Assembly: GCA_934292725.1 (NCBI GenBank)
Contig: CAKQXY010000007.1
Location: 1 to 64,000, forward strand
Direction: 5' to 3'
DNA length: 64,000 bases
Source of the DNA: an uncultured Lachnospiraceae bacterium
GTDB lineage: Bacteria > Bacillota > Clostridia > Lachnospirales > Lachnospiraceae
Shown: positions 1 through 9,155 of the stretch, one piece after another
Position numbering within the stretch: position 1 is the stretch's first letter
How the letters are laid out: each line of letters starts with the position of its first letter
Translations under genes and position numbers: made by a program
Notes under the pieces: generated by a model
The model's database searches: none
What the model saw: only the letters and a program-made list of their open reading frames with translations
Told to the model about the DNA's origin: nothing

Positions 1-2480
1 ACGTGGTCATCTTCCATCTTATTCCAGAAATCTGCAAGAATATTGGCGCAATCAGAGTTTCTTACCACCTGCATATCGGTCCAATCCGGCGGAAACTGAC
101 TTCGATACGATCCCTGCAAAAAACGCTCATCTAACAGGGCTATAACGCCATAATCTTCGCTTGTGCGGATTAAACGTCCTGCTGCCTGCAATACTTTATT
201 CATTCCAGGATAAAGATACGCAAATAGAAAACCATTTTTTCCTTCTTTTTCGTAGTGACTTTTTAGAATTTCCTGACGTGATCCTGTCTGCGGCAATCCT
301 GTTCCTACAATAATAACACCAATTACAGCTTCGTTTTGCAAGTCAATTCCTTCTGAAAATATGCCGCCCATAACGCAAAAACCGACAGTCGGTGTTTCCT
401 GTTCTCGAAAGGCATCAAGAAATTCTTCCCGCTGTCCTTCTGTCATGCTGCTTTCCTGACGAATATAGCGTACATTTTCTTCCTTTTCCATACAAGCTTC
501 AACTTCATCGCGAAATGTGTATGACGGAAAAAAGACAAGATAATTTCCGCGCCTGCTATGTGTGATTGCCTTAATATACTGGCCTATATGAGTATATTCC
601 GATGCTGTTCTTCTTGTATATTTTGATGATACATCTGCTGCTGTTACAATTAGACGTTTTTTCGGGTCAAACGGGGATGCAACATAGATTGCCTTTGATT
701 CTTCACCTTGTCCGAGAAGCTCCTTATAATAACGAATTGGCAAAAGTGTTGCCGAGAAGAATATCGTTGAAATGCCCTGTGCGCAGCATTCCTGCAAACG
801 CTCGGCCGGATTTACACACAGAAGATTTATCTGAAAGGTTCCCTGCGATGTGTGCTCCATATATACCTCATAATGCTCATCAAGCCGCTCATATACTTCC
901 AAGAAATCTCTTACATGAAAGAAAAACTCACTTGCCTCTTTTGGTGCTGTCCATTCCGGATGTGTTTCACTCAATCGGTTTAACGCTTCATATAGTCGCT
1001 CTAATGCCATGACAAATGAGCCTATCCCTTCACCCTCTGGAAGAACCTTCCATACATCACATTCTCTTTTTAATTCAAGGAGCTTGCGATTGCAGCTATT
1101 TATCTGTTTTACGACTGACTTAAATGGTTCATAATATTTTTTTGCGGCAAGAAATTCTTCCTTTTCAAGTTTAGCACTGTACATCTCTCTTGCACGCTCC
1201 ACCAAATTGTGAGCCTCATCTACTAAAAATATGTACTCGCCTCGCTCACCGTCTGCAAAATAACGCTGCAGGCGCACATGAGGATCAAAAACATAATTAT
1301 AATCACATATTATGGCATCTACCCAATAGCTGACATCTAGTGATAACTCAAATGGACAGACCTTATATTTCTCCGCACAGGCAGTTAATTTTTCTCTTGT
1401 AATCTGCTCACAATCATGAATTAAATCAAATGCTGCCTCATTTACCCGATCAAAATGACCTTTGGCATACTGACACTGCACGGGATTACACTCCATAACT
1501 GTATTCGGACAGATTTTTTCTTTTGATGTCAGTACAATATATGACATTTTAAGACCATTCTCTCGCAAAATATCAAATGCTGATACTGCCGCTGTGCGCG
1601 TTATTGTCTTTGCTGTCAGATAAAAAATCTTATCAGCATACTCCTCTCCAACGGCCCATACAGCTGGAAATACAGTTGAAAGTGTCTTTCCGATCCCTGT
1701 CGGTGCCTGAATAAAAAGCTGCTCTCCATTTATCATCGTGCGGTATGCTGCCGCAACAAGACGTTTTTGCCCAGCACGATATGGATAAGGGAAAGACAGT
1801 TTTTGTACAGAAGCATTTCTTTCCAGACGGTGCTCATACAAAAACTGAGCCCATTTTCCATATTCACTTATATAGTGATCAAATTCTTCTTTAATTTCTT
1901 TAAAAGTATATACTTTTAAGAAACGCTTGATTTCTTCTGTTTCTGGATGGCAATATGTGATTTGTATGCCAATACAAAGCCTTGTATTCTCTTTATTTTC
2001 TTCTGTAACACCTGCTGCTTTTGTATTCAGTGCTCTTGCATACATATAGGCATAGCAAAGTGCCTGCGCTATATGAACTTGTGCTGCACTATCTAACTTT
2101 TCCATATCCTGCCTGATGACTTTAATCTCATCAATGATAAATGAAATCTCTGCTGATACATTCTCATCTATTTTTGCCTGATAAAGTAAATTAGCTTGTT
2201 CTTCCTTTACTGACTTTTCATCTGGTGTAATAATGCCATCAGCTCTTCCTTCAAGCAAAATCTCAACGTCCCTGTAGTGCGCTGTATGCTTTAGAGAAAC
2301 CTCTGCCTTATATGTACCTGGCATCGAACCCTGTATTTTGCGATGCAGACGACTTCCTATCTGCATCGCATCATACTGTGCTTTTGTGGAATGGCGGTTA
2401 TCAATATCACCGCTTCTAAGAATAAATTCTACCAGATTTCGCACTGAAATCCGCACTTGATTTTCAATCAGCTTATGCAT
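1..2480 (-). CDS. ATP-dependent DNA helicase, XPD/DinG-like, with N-terminal nuclease-like domain (3' end beyond window)
   Basis: Superfamily 2 helicase of the DEAD_2/XPD-DinG type, expected to unwind DNA 5' to 3'. Translated from the ATG at 2480 after AAAGGAAAAG; about 826 residues are visible and the C-terminus is missing. Residues ~78-82 (GRADG) and ~117-120 (DEIK) look like the D and E-x-K positions of a PD-(D/E)XK (RecB/Cas4-like) nuclease. Walker A (APTGIGKT) is near residue 260. A cysteine-rich stretch at ~300-350 (CPNTVMECNPVQC and a later VCPF) fits the 4Fe-4S cluster of XPD-type helicases, and DEAH is near residue 421. The gene starts 12 bases after the sugar kinase stop, so it is probably cotranscribed with it. 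Family assignment is firm; nuclease activity is inferred. Confidence 0.85.
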   Translation of the reverse strand, partial: MHKLIENQVRISVRNLVEFILRSGDIDNRHSTKAQYDAMQIGSRLHRKIQGSMPGTYKAEVSLKHTAHYRDVEILLEGRADGIITPDEKSVKEEQANLLYQAKIDENVSAEISFIIDEIKVIRQDMEKLDSAAQVHIAQALCYAYMYARALNTKAAGVTEENKENTRLCIGIQITYCHPETEEIKRFLKVYTFKEIKEEFDHYISEYGKWAQFLYEHRLERNASVQKLSFPYPYRAGQKRLVAAAYRTMINGEQLFIQAPTGIGKTLSTVFPAVWAVGEEYADKIFYLTAKTITRTAAVSAFDILRENGLKMSYIVLTSKEKICPNTVMECNPVQCQYAKGHFDRVNEAAFDLIHDCEQITREKLTACAEKYKVCPFELSLDVSYWVDAIICDYNYVFDPHVRLQRYFADGERGEYIFLVDEAHNLVERAREMYSAKLEKEEFLAAKKYYEPFKSVVKQINSCNRKLLELKRECDVWKVLPEGEGIGSFVMALERLYEALNRLSETHPEWTAPKEASEFFFHVRDFLEVYERLDEHYEVYMEHTSQGTFQINLLCVNPAERLQECCAQGISTIFFSATLLPIRYYKELLGQGEESKAIYVASPFDPKKRLIVTAADVSSKYTRRTASEYTHIGQYIKAITHSRRGNYLVFFPSYTFRDEVEACMEKEENVRYIRQESSMTEGQREEFLDAFREQETPTVGFCVMGGIFSEGIDLQNEAVIGVIIVGTGLPQTGSRQEILKSHYEKEGKNGFLFAYLYPGMNKVLQAAGRLIRTSEDYGVIALLDERFLQGSYRSQFPPDWTDMQVVRNSDCANILADFWNKMEDDH

Positions 2481-2492
2481 TGATCTTTTCCT

Positions 2493-3470
2493 TTATGCAA
2501 AGTGCTCCTGTGCTGCGCCAAGTGCAATATCAAGCGCAGTCTTCTCTGGAATTTTTACTGTTACATTCGGAAGCTTCTTTTTAGCCATATTGATGATTTG
2601 CTCGCGGAAAAATGTATTCTTTACATTGACACTTCCCCACAGCCATAAATCTGCCTGCAAAGCTTTTGCCTCTTGATTTGCAAAAAAGGCTTCATCAAGC
2701 TCACGTTTAATACGATTATCTGGCTTTCCTTCCATCTTACAGCATGTATCCCATACAAGTGCAAAAATCTTAGCCGCACACTCCTTTATAATTGTTTTTG
2801 CTGCCAGATCACCTTCCTCTGCTGCCTGTGCACATAAAACAGCCAGTCCTCCGACAGGACTCTTATCAAGCAAATGATCATTTACATAAACGTCAGCCTG
2901 CTCCAATGTTTTAACACCTGTCGCATTTGCAATCTTATTTGCAAGAACTGGACAATTGTTCCTTCCATCAAGCCAATCTGCATACGCTTTAAATGCCTGA
3001 AGACCTATATCATATGCACTTCCTTCATCACTCAATACATGATTCCATCCGCCGGTACGAAAAACTTCTCCTGCCTCATTTCTTCCATAACAAATCGAAC
3101 CTGTTCCAGAAATTGTGACAAGCACAGGTCCTTTAGACAAATATAAAAAGAGTTCACAGTCATTTACAGCCAAAATACGCTCTTTTGCAAAGCCCATTTC
3201 CTCAAAGATGCTTCTCATCTGCATTTCCTGCTCCTTAGAGTCAATACCGCTTGCCGCAATGCATATGCCAAGACAATCAGAACTTGTAAGCTCATACTTT
3301 GAAAGAGCTGCGTCCATCAGCTTACGATACTTTTCTCTTCCAAGCTCATATCCTTCTGTATTAAATGCACAGCCCTCACCTAAATATTCCCCAATCAGAG
3401 TCTTATCTTCCGCCGAAAACTTTACTCTTCCTGATGTTCCTCCAACATCTAATCCTGCATAAAACTTCAT
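2493..3470 (-). CDS. BadF/BadG-type ATPase, N-acetylglucosamine kinase-like
   Basis: Sugar kinase of the ASKHA fold (BcrAD/BadF family), 325 residues from the ATG at 3470. That start is chosen over an upstream ATG at 3533 because the protein then begins MKFYAGLDVGGTSGR, which contains the phosphate-1 motif (GLDVGGT), and AGGCAGGA precedes it. Phosphate-2 (TISGTGSICYG) and the conserved DEGSAYDIG segment are visible. N-acetylglucosamine or a related hexosamine is the usual substrate of this subfamily; the true substrate cannot be read from sequence. It is followed closely by the helicase, but I see no functional link between them. Confidence 0.8.
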   Translation of the reverse strand: MKFYAGLDVGGTSGRVKFSAEDKTLIGEYLGEGCAFNTEGYELGREKYRKLMDAALSKYELTSSDCLGICIAASGIDSKEQEMQMRSIFEEMGFAKERILAVNDCELFLYLSKGPVLVTISGTGSICYGRNEAGEVFRTGGWNHVLSDEGSAYDIGLQAFKAYADWLDGRNNCPVLANKIANATGVKTLEQADVYVNDHLLDKSPVGGLAVLCAQAAEEGDLAAKTIIKECAAKIFALVWDTCCKMEGKPDNRIKRELDEAFFANQEAKALQADLWLWGSVNVKNTFFREQIINMAKKKLPNVTVKIPEKTALDIALGAAQEHFA

Positions 3471-3569
3471 ATATGTATCCTGCCTTTCTAAAATTGTATT
3501 GCTTCTATATAATATAGGTTCATTTCTATTCATTACTGCGACAAATCCTATTATATCATACTTTTACAT

Positions 3570-3602
3570 ATAAAGATACCCGGCCTGTAAAAGCCGGGTA
3601 TT
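3570..3602 (-). terminator. Rho-independent terminator after the 556-residue gene
   Basis: An 8-bp perfect stem, TACCCGGC (3577-3584) with GCCGGGTA (3593-3600), has an 8-nt loop. On the minus strand it follows the stop at 3611 and is followed by a modest T-rich run (TCTTTAT). It should end the GH105 operon before the kinase gene. Confidence 0.7.
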
Positions 3603-3610
3603 TGTATTTA

Positions 3611-5281
3611 TTATTTCACCTTCAGAGTGTAAACTCTCTTTGTCGGCGTATACGTATTGCAGTAGATTGTATATCCATCAGCATTTACTTCTTCGCCTGA
3701 ATAATGTCCCTTAAAATGATGCTCGCATGCGCCTGGTCCAAATTCGATGCTTGTAAGTCCCTTTGTCATTGTTACATAATCATCTGACAGAACCATTGAC
3801 TTTCCAGCCACTGTCTCCATGCAGAAATGATCATTCTCTAATGTCGTTTCGGACGGCACACAAAGCTCCATACGAAGCGGCAAACGCTCTAATCCATCGG
3901 TATCTACGCTGATTTCAAGACCATCTGCTAACTCTGTGATGACTACCTGAGTGTGAAGATCACTTGTAATCATAAGATCACGCTTTTTGTGATCCATCTG
4001 CCACCAGTCGCTTGTATTTTGCTTTTCCTTCCATGGCAGATAATACCAGCCTCTTGCTGTGTGTGAAAGAACTGTCTTTCCTTCCTGTACATCCATATCA
4101 TCTGGAACAAAATTGCGAATCTCACAGTAACTTTCGCCAATCTTTAAATATGCTTCCAAACCATTTACATTAAAGTACAAAAAGGCACTTCTATTCTTCA
4201 TAACAGTGTAGGAATAATTTTCTTTCTTCACACGAAGTACACCAGCTTCTTTGAAAAGCTTGCGGTATGTCTTTAAGAAACCACAATTTTCGAATGTGTA
4301 ATCAAGTGTCTTATCATAAATCATCAAAAGATGAAGACAATTTGGTGCCTGACGTCCAGTCTCAGCACAGCCCTTTATAATCTGATGTGCAGCACCATCA
4401 AAACGTGCATGCTCCTCTGGTGTCAGCTTGATAAAACCATCTGTTCCATCATATGCAATCAGGTACATATACTGATACAGATACTTGTCCATGAAAATTT
4501 CTTTGCCCTGATCCTGGCGTGTAGAGTTCTGCGTAAAGACCATATCATTTGGTTCAATGTAGTACATCATCATATTTAAGTTGCGCTCTACATATCCCAG
4601 ATACTTCACATCTTTTGAGCACTGATACATTGCCATCATCGCATTGTTGACAACAGCATTATAATTTCCAGTGGAACGCTCTGCATACTCACCCTCTGAA
4701 TTACCGTCAATACCTTCCTGAAGGTATAAAACAGTGCGGTCCATAAGGCTCTTTGCAAACTCAGTATCATCAGCAAACAGTTTGGCTGCCTGCATAAGTG
4801 CAGCACAAATACCCCAGCGATGGTTCGGTGTATGGAATCCACCATCACGAATAGCCTCTGCTGCCATTCTCATGATAGCAAGATACTTCTTCTGAAGAAT
4901 AGTTGTATCTGCTACATCCTGATATTTTTTCATCAGGCGATAGCCATCATTTAATCTTTTATAGCAAAAGCTAGTATCTGGTGCTGAGAAGAAATTACAG
5001 CACGGATAATCAATATAGCCGCTTTTTCTCTGAACACGTGCCACACCATCTGCCGCCAGCTGCAGCGCTTCCATTAGCTTCTCACTCTTATAATAGCGGC
5101 TTCTGCTGTTTAAATATAATGCCAGTGCCGTTGCCATCATATAGATCGTTGGCTTTGCCTCAATCACATCGCCTCGCATCAGTCCATAACATAAATCGTT
5201 CTTATCCTTAATCTGTAAAAACAGCATTTCATCTACACGATGTTCCTCGCTGCGAATCAGATAATCAATATAACGCTTCAT
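3611..5281 (-). CDS. Putative (alpha/alpha)6-toroid polysaccharide-processing protein, heparinase II/III- or alginate-lyase-like
   Basis: 556 residues, start ATG 5281 with GGAGGAG upstream. There is no signal peptide, so it should be cytoplasmic. The first ~330 residues are helix-rich with a NHRWGICAALMQAAKLF segment and a YNAVVNNAMM segment. These resemble the helical toroid of heparinase II/III, PL15/PL17 and DUF2264-type proteins, where Asn-His and Tyr residues line the active site. The last ~200 residues look like a beta-sandwich. It sits 32 bases downstream of the GH105 gene and shares its operon, so a role on unsaturated or substituted pectic oligosaccharides is likely. I cannot place it in a numbered family; lyase versus hydrolase is open. 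Confidence 0.6.
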   Translation of the reverse strand: MKRYIDYLIRSEEHRVDEMLFLQIKDKNDLCYGLMRGDVIEAKPTIYMMATALALYLNSRSRYYKSEKLMEALQLAADGVARVQRKSGYIDYPCCNFFSAPDTSFCYKRLNDGYRLMKKYQDVADTTILQKKYLAIMRMAAEAIRDGGFHTPNHRWGICAALMQAAKLFADDTEFAKSLMDRTVLYLQEGIDGNSEGEYAERSTGNYNAVVNNAMMAMYQCSKDVKYLGYVERNLNMMMYYIEPNDMVFTQNSTRQDQGKEIFMDKYLYQYMYLIAYDGTDGFIKLTPEEHARFDGAAHQIIKGCAETGRQAPNCLHLLMIYDKTLDYTFENCGFLKTYRKLFKEAGVLRVKKENYSYTVMKNRSAFLYFNVNGLEAYLKIGESYCEIRNFVPDDMDVQEGKTVLSHTARGWYYLPWKEKQNTSDWWQMDHKKRDLMITSDLHTQVVITELADGLEISVDTDGLERLPLRMELCVPSETTLENDHFCMETVAGKSMVLSDDYVTMTKGLTSIEFGPGACEHHFKGHYSGEEVNADGYTIYCNTYTPTKRVYTLKVK

Positions 5282-5313
5282 TTTCTATACTCCTCCAGCT
5301 ATTTTAGCTGTTT

Positions 5314-6414
5314 TTATTTGCAAAGCTTCAGTGCTTCCATGAAGAACAAAATTGCAAGTGCCTGTCCATACGGCATAGGAATAAGCGGGATCTGCTTATA
5401 GAAATCCTTGCTCTCTCTTCCCATCGGTGTTCCGTAGGAAACCTGCTCTACCTTGCCCTCTTCACTGACACATTTTAAGATTGGTGCAAGAGCCTTCATT
5501 GCAGAATCTGCACATGACTTATCAACAATGCCAAGATCAACTGCACGAAGGATACCATATGCGAAACCACATGTTGCACTCGCCTCTACATAAGAGGTCG
5601 GATCGTCTACTAAAGTATGCCACATACCAGATTCATCCTGGAAACGCATCAGTGCGTTGACCTGAGCACGCTCGGACTCCTCTAAAATGCGGCGAACTGC
5701 TGTCGGGCACTCTACCATATCAAGAAATTCCGGAATTGCCATTGTAATCCAACAGTTTCCTCTGCCCCACAGTGCCTCTGCAAAGTTGTGATGACCATCA
5801 AAAGTCCAGCCGTGGAACCACATGCCTGTCTTTTTGTCTGTCAGATACTTTACATGAAGAAGGAACTGGTACTGCGCTTCTTCAATATACTCCTTCTTGC
5901 CGCGAATACGTCCCATATTAGCTAAAAACAATACTGTCATAAATAAAGTATCATCCCAAAGCTCACCATTATTCAGGGTATCAGAAGTCTTGTGCTGAAG
6001 ACCGCCTTCCTCTGTGCGCAAAAAATCGTGCATAATACTCTCAGCCCACTCGTCACAGATTGCCAGATACTCATCATTTTTCGTATACTCTGCAAAATAA
6101 GACATTGCAAGAAGAGGGGTTACGGTATTGATATTCTTTCCAGGAAGACCAACCTCCATTTGCTTCTCATAGAAACGCTTTAAAATGTCAAGATACTCCG
6201 GCTTCTTTGTTGCTTCAAAAAGACGCCAGAATCCATATAAGCCAACACCCTGTGTCCACTCCCAATGCTGGTATCTGCGAATATCATCGCCCTCCAGATT
6301 CTTCGTCTTCATATTCTCTAAAAACTGCTCATCATCCTCATACAATACAGTCTGAAAGCTTGCAATCACACGCTCTAGGGCATCCTTTACCTGAGCTGCT
6401 GTTACGTTCTCCAT
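5314..6414 (-). CDS. GH105 unsaturated rhamnogalacturonyl/galacturonyl hydrolase
   Basis: Removes the 4,5-unsaturated uronic acid left at the non-reducing end of pectic oligosaccharides by lyases. 366 residues from the ATG at 6414, chosen because AAAGGAGCGGGG lies just upstream and the extra residues encoded from 6468 are not family-like. YteR/YesR-type landmarks are visible: HWEWTQGVGLYGF, the catalytic-Asp segment LWDDTLFM (about residue 145), WFHGW, and WGRGNCW. No signal peptide, consistent with intracellular action on imported oligosaccharides. It is divergent from the AraC gene and probably under its control through the two direct repeats at 6474-6507. A second GH105 lies at 60.0-61.1 kb. 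Confidence 0.93.
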   Translation of the reverse strand: MENVTAAQVKDALERVIASFQTVLYEDDEQFLENMKTKNLEGDDIRRYQHWEWTQGVGLYGFWRLFEATKKPEYLDILKRFYEKQMEVGLPGKNINTVTPLLAMSYFAEYTKNDEYLAICDEWAESIMHDFLRTEEGGLQHKTSDTLNNGELWDDTLFMTVLFLANMGRIRGKKEYIEEAQYQFLLHVKYLTDKKTGMWFHGWTFDGHHNFAEALWGRGNCWITMAIPEFLDMVECPTAVRRILEESERAQVNALMRFQDESGMWHTLVDDPTSYVEASATCGFAYGILRAVDLGIVDKSCADSAMKALAPILKCVSEEGKVEQVSYGTPMGRESKDFYKQIPLIPMPYGQALAILFFMEALKLCK

Positions 6415-6473
6415 CGTCCCCGCTCCTTTTCTTTTATATTTTTGTTTGAATATACAAACATATTTCATGTAAT

Positions 6474-6507
6474 CTGTTACACCTTATGCATAAACTGTTA
6501 CACCTTA
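6474..6507. promoter_or_regulatory. Two direct 13-bp repeats, probable AraC-family operator
   Basis: CTGTTACACCTTA occurs at 6474-6486 and again at 6495-6507, a spacing of exactly 21 bp (two helical turns). This is the usual layout of AraC-family activator half-sites. They lie between the divergent GH105 and AraC genes, nearer to GH105. That the neighbouring AraC protein binds here is inferred. Confidence 0.65.
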
Positions 6508-6571
6508 CACTCAGTATACAAAATGGCATACAAAATATCTATTTAAAATTTGTTTTCTTTTTCAATATTCC

Positions 6572-6600
6572 TTGCATATTTTGCTGTAAATCGGTATACT
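6572..6600 (+). promoter_or_regulatory. Sigma-A promoter of the AraC-family gene
   Basis: TTGCAT, 17 nt, TATACT. The -10 box ends 36 bases before the ATG at 6637. Confidence 0.8.
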
Positions 6601-6636
6601 GATGTTACAGTTTTATAAATACTATTGGAGGTTTCA

Positions 6637-7563
6637 ATGGATCATCCACTTCAGCTTAAATATCAACGCAATTACAGCATTATTATAAATGACTGTGATG
6701 TTTCTCTTTTTTATTATTTTGATTACGGAGAGCGCTATAAGCAGATTAACATGGAGTTTCAGCACTCACACCGTTTTCATGAAATCACAATTCCGCTCTC
6801 TCCTGATACAACACATTTTATTGAAGGTGTGCCATATTCTCTTGAGGAGGGTGATATTGTGCTTCTGCAGCCGACTATTCTTCACCGAACCGAATATCCG
6901 GCCGGACCACCAAGCAAGCGACTTATCATTTCCTTCTGGTATCCGAAGGATCTGTTTGGCATGGCAGACTATTATCTGCCGCTTTTATCTATTTTTAATG
7001 CCCAGATTCCAATCTTTCGCTTTCCAGAGGAAATACGAAAACAGATTCTGGGCATTCTTGATGAAATTTATACGTTTTCAAGACATCACGACTATCTGGC
7101 TCACCCAGAACAGCGGCTTATCATTCACTCGATGTTTATACAGTTTTTGTATGCAATTAAGCAAAATCAGGACAAAAATCTATATACCAATAAGTCGTCA
7201 GGCAACTCATCAACGCAAAAAATCTACAGCATTACTTATTATATACACAGCCACTATGATGAGGAATTGTCGCTTGATTCATTGGCTGACAAATTCTTTT
7301 TAAGCTCATGTTACCTGTCTCATCAGTTTAAAAAAGTGACTGGATTCACGCTGATAAGCTATATTCAAAAGGTGCGTATTACTCGTGCAAGGGATCTTTT
7401 GCTCTCAACTAATCACCCGATCTCTGAAATTGCACAGTCATGCGGCTTTCAAAGCTTCTCTCAGTTTAACAGAATTTTCCGCCAGACTTACGATCAGTCT
7501 CCATCTGCAATGCGTGCCAGCTCAACGACTATCACAAGTCAGCAATCAAATATGGAGCTTTAA
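6637..7563 (+). CDS. AraC-family transcriptional regulator
   Basis: 308 residues from the ATG at 6637 (TTGGAGG five bases upstream; an in-frame ATG at 6625 lacks a good ribosome site). The N-terminal half is a cupin-like sensor (HSHRFHEITIPL, LEEGDIVLLQP). Residues ~205-300 form the two helix-turn-helix AraC domain (LSLDSLADKFFLSSCYLSHQFKKVTG and ISEIAQSCGFQSFSQFNRIFR, each shown only in part here as pattern). Such one-component regulators usually bind a sugar and activate adjacent glycosidase genes. Its position and the direct repeats in the shared upstream region point to GH105 and the toroid gene as targets. Confidence 0.9.
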   Translation: MDHPLQLKYQRNYSIIINDCDVSLFYYFDYGERYKQINMEFQHSHRFHEITIPLSPDTTHFIEGVPYSLEEGDIVLLQPTILHRTEYPAGPPSKRLIISFWYPKDLFGMADYYLPLLSIFNAQIPIFRFPEEIRKQILGILDEIYTFSRHHDYLAHPEQRLIIHSMFIQFLYAIKQNQDKNLYTNKSSGNSSTQKIYSITYYIHSHYDEELSLDSLADKFFLSSCYLSHQFKKVTGFTLISYIQKVRITRARDLLLSTNHPISEIAQSCGFQSFSQFNRIFRQTYDQSPSAMRASSTTITSQQSNMEL

Positions 7564-8297
7564 TATTTATTTTCGCTTGCTGCTGCAAGCTCTTTTAACC
7601 AATTGCTCACAGTTTCAGCGTTACGATTGATAATCAGCTCCTGCGGGAAATCAAGCTCATCAAGAAGCTTTCTTGCACAGTCATACACTCCGACAAAAGC
7701 GCTGAAATGAGCATCTGAATCGACACTTATAAAAGCACCATACTTTTTGCATTTTTCAATAATCTTACGACAATTTTCAATAGAAGAAGGACGCACATGG
7801 AATGTAGCCTCATTTAATTCAATTGCCTTGCCAAGGCGTGCCGCCTCTTTAATTACAGTATCATGGTCATACGGATACTGTGCTGTTCCGCTGTGACCTA
7901 AAATATGGATTTTAGGATTTTTAAGTGCCTGCATGTAAGCATTTGTGTGCTGTTCAACTGTTCCTGCCTTAAAGGTCTGCTCATGAAATGATGCCACAAT
8001 GCACTCAAGACGACCGAGTGTATGCTCTGTCAGATCAATATGTCCCTCGTAATCTATAATATTAGCCTCAGCACCCTTCCAAACCCTTACACCGTGGATA
8101 TACTCAGGCAAAATTCTCATATTAGAAAAATGACCTTCATACGGTGCGTCAGGCATTGACGGTCCATGATCACTCATATTGATTCCTTCAAGACCGTTTG
8201 CAAATGCACCGCGGCAGTTTTCCTCCAACGTGCTGTAGGCATGAGTGCTTGCAAGCGTATGTGTATGAAGGTCTGTCTTTATCTCATAATTTCTCAT
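7560..8297 (-). CDS. PHP-domain metal-dependent phosphatase, YcdX-like
   Basis: 245 residues. The polymerase-and-histidinol-phosphatase fold is shown by the N-terminal metal motif TDLHTHT, then MSDHGPSMP, EANI, HILGHSG and a C-terminal VDSDAHF. These are the expected trinuclear metal ligands. Homologues hydrolyse small phosphoesters; the substrate is unknown. The start ATG (8297) overlaps the end of the upstream metallophosphoesterase by four bases, so the two are translationally coupled. Its 3' end overlaps the convergent AraC gene by four bases. Confidence 0.85.
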   Translation of the reverse strand: MRNYEIKTDLHTHTLASTHAYSTLEENCRGAFANGLEGINMSDHGPSMPDAPYEGHFSNMRILPEYIHGVRVWKGAEANIIDYEGHIDLTEHTLGRLECIVASFHEQTFKAGTVEQHTNAYMQALKNPKIHILGHSGTAQYPYDHDTVIKEAARLGKAIELNEATFHVRPSSIENCRKIIEKCKKYGAFISVDSDAHFSAFVGVYDCARKLLDELDFPQELIINRNAETVSNWLKELAAASENKY

Positions 8298-9058
8298 AGT
8301 TTTCTCCTTTCTGCACGTATACCGCCGTCTTTTAATGCTTCAATAAGCATCACATCATTGTAAAGACAGTGCATACGCTCCGGGTAATCTACATCCTCAT
8401 GAAAATGGCCAAAAAGCCAGTACTGATAAGAAACTGACTGCCATACGTGTTCTAAAATTTTATTTGTCACTGACAGATCCTTATCTGGAAACCATGCCTT
8501 TACCATGCACTCTGGAACTGTATGTGTGAAAATCAGATCAAATGTATCATCATTTTCCTGCAATGATTTTAGAATTAGCTTTTCATCCTCTTTTGACAGA
8601 TCTTCATCTTTCTGCCAGATATCAGGATGGTTTTTCTTATACCCAGGGCCGGTTGTGCTTCCGCCAATTAAAAGCATAGAAAATCCGTCGATTTTACACA
8701 CACTTCCTCTTTTCAGGTAGTAAATGCCATCTGATGCCTTCATTGTATTTTCTGCTGTTAGGCTGCATCCGCTCTTTTGAAAAAGTAATTCATTTTCACT
8801 ATCACTAATCTGTGGAAGTCTTTTTAATACATCATAATCTTCATGATTACCATCAATAAAGAAAACAGGATATGGCAGCTTCTTTATATATTCTGGCAGT
8901 TTCATCTCCTCTTCTGGCTTTGTGTCTTTGCGATTATCTGTGAAATCACCACAGATAAAAAGTGCACGAATACCAGTAAGCTTTTTTAGTCCTGTCTCCA
9001 TAATCTTTTGCCGTTCTGCATTGGATGGAAAATGCACGTCGCTGATTACTGCTATCAT
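8294..9058 (-). CDS. Calcineurin-like metallophosphoesterase
   Basis: 254 residues, start preceded by GAAGGAGAAAACAAG. Metal-binding blocks are in the right order: ISDVHFP, CGDFTDNR, GNHED, THTVPE and GHFHEDVD. It is probably a cytoplasmic phosphatase or phosphodiesterase of the YfcE/MJ0936 type. It lies 98 bases after the sugar-binding protein gene and is coupled to the PHP gene, so the pair may process phosphorylated sugar products. That role is inferred from position only. Confidence 0.85.
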   Translation of the reverse strand: MIAVISDVHFPSNAERQKIMETGLKKLTGIRALFICGDFTDNRKDTKPEEEMKLPEYIKKLPYPVFFIDGNHEDYDVLKRLPQISDSENELLFQKSGCSLTAENTMKASDGIYYLKRGSVCKIDGFSMLLIGGSTTGPGYKKNHPDIWQKDEDLSKEDEKLILKSLQENDDTFDLIFTHTVPECMVKAWFPDKDLSVTNKILEHVWQSVSYQYWLFGHFHEDVDYPERMHCLYNDVMLIEALKDGGIRAERRKL

Positions 9059-9080
9059 CTTGTTTTCTCCTTCATAAAGT

Positions 9081-9115
9081 CAGAAAGCAGGAGCCGTGTA
9101 AGCCCCCGCTTTCTG
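9081..9115 (-). terminator. Hairpin downstream of the binding-protein gene
   Basis: CAGAAAGC (9081-9088) pairs with GCTTTCTG (9108-9115). On the minus strand it follows the stop at 9156 but has only a weak T-run, so it may attenuate rather than fully stop transcription into the phosphoesterase genes. Confidence 0.45.
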
Positions 9116-9155
9116 AATTGTATATTCGCTTATATTTTGCTTATATTGTTACAAC

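Noticed and set aside
602..1012. Plus-strand 136-residue open frame
   Set aside because: It lies antisense to the helicase, with no ribosome site or recognisable domain.
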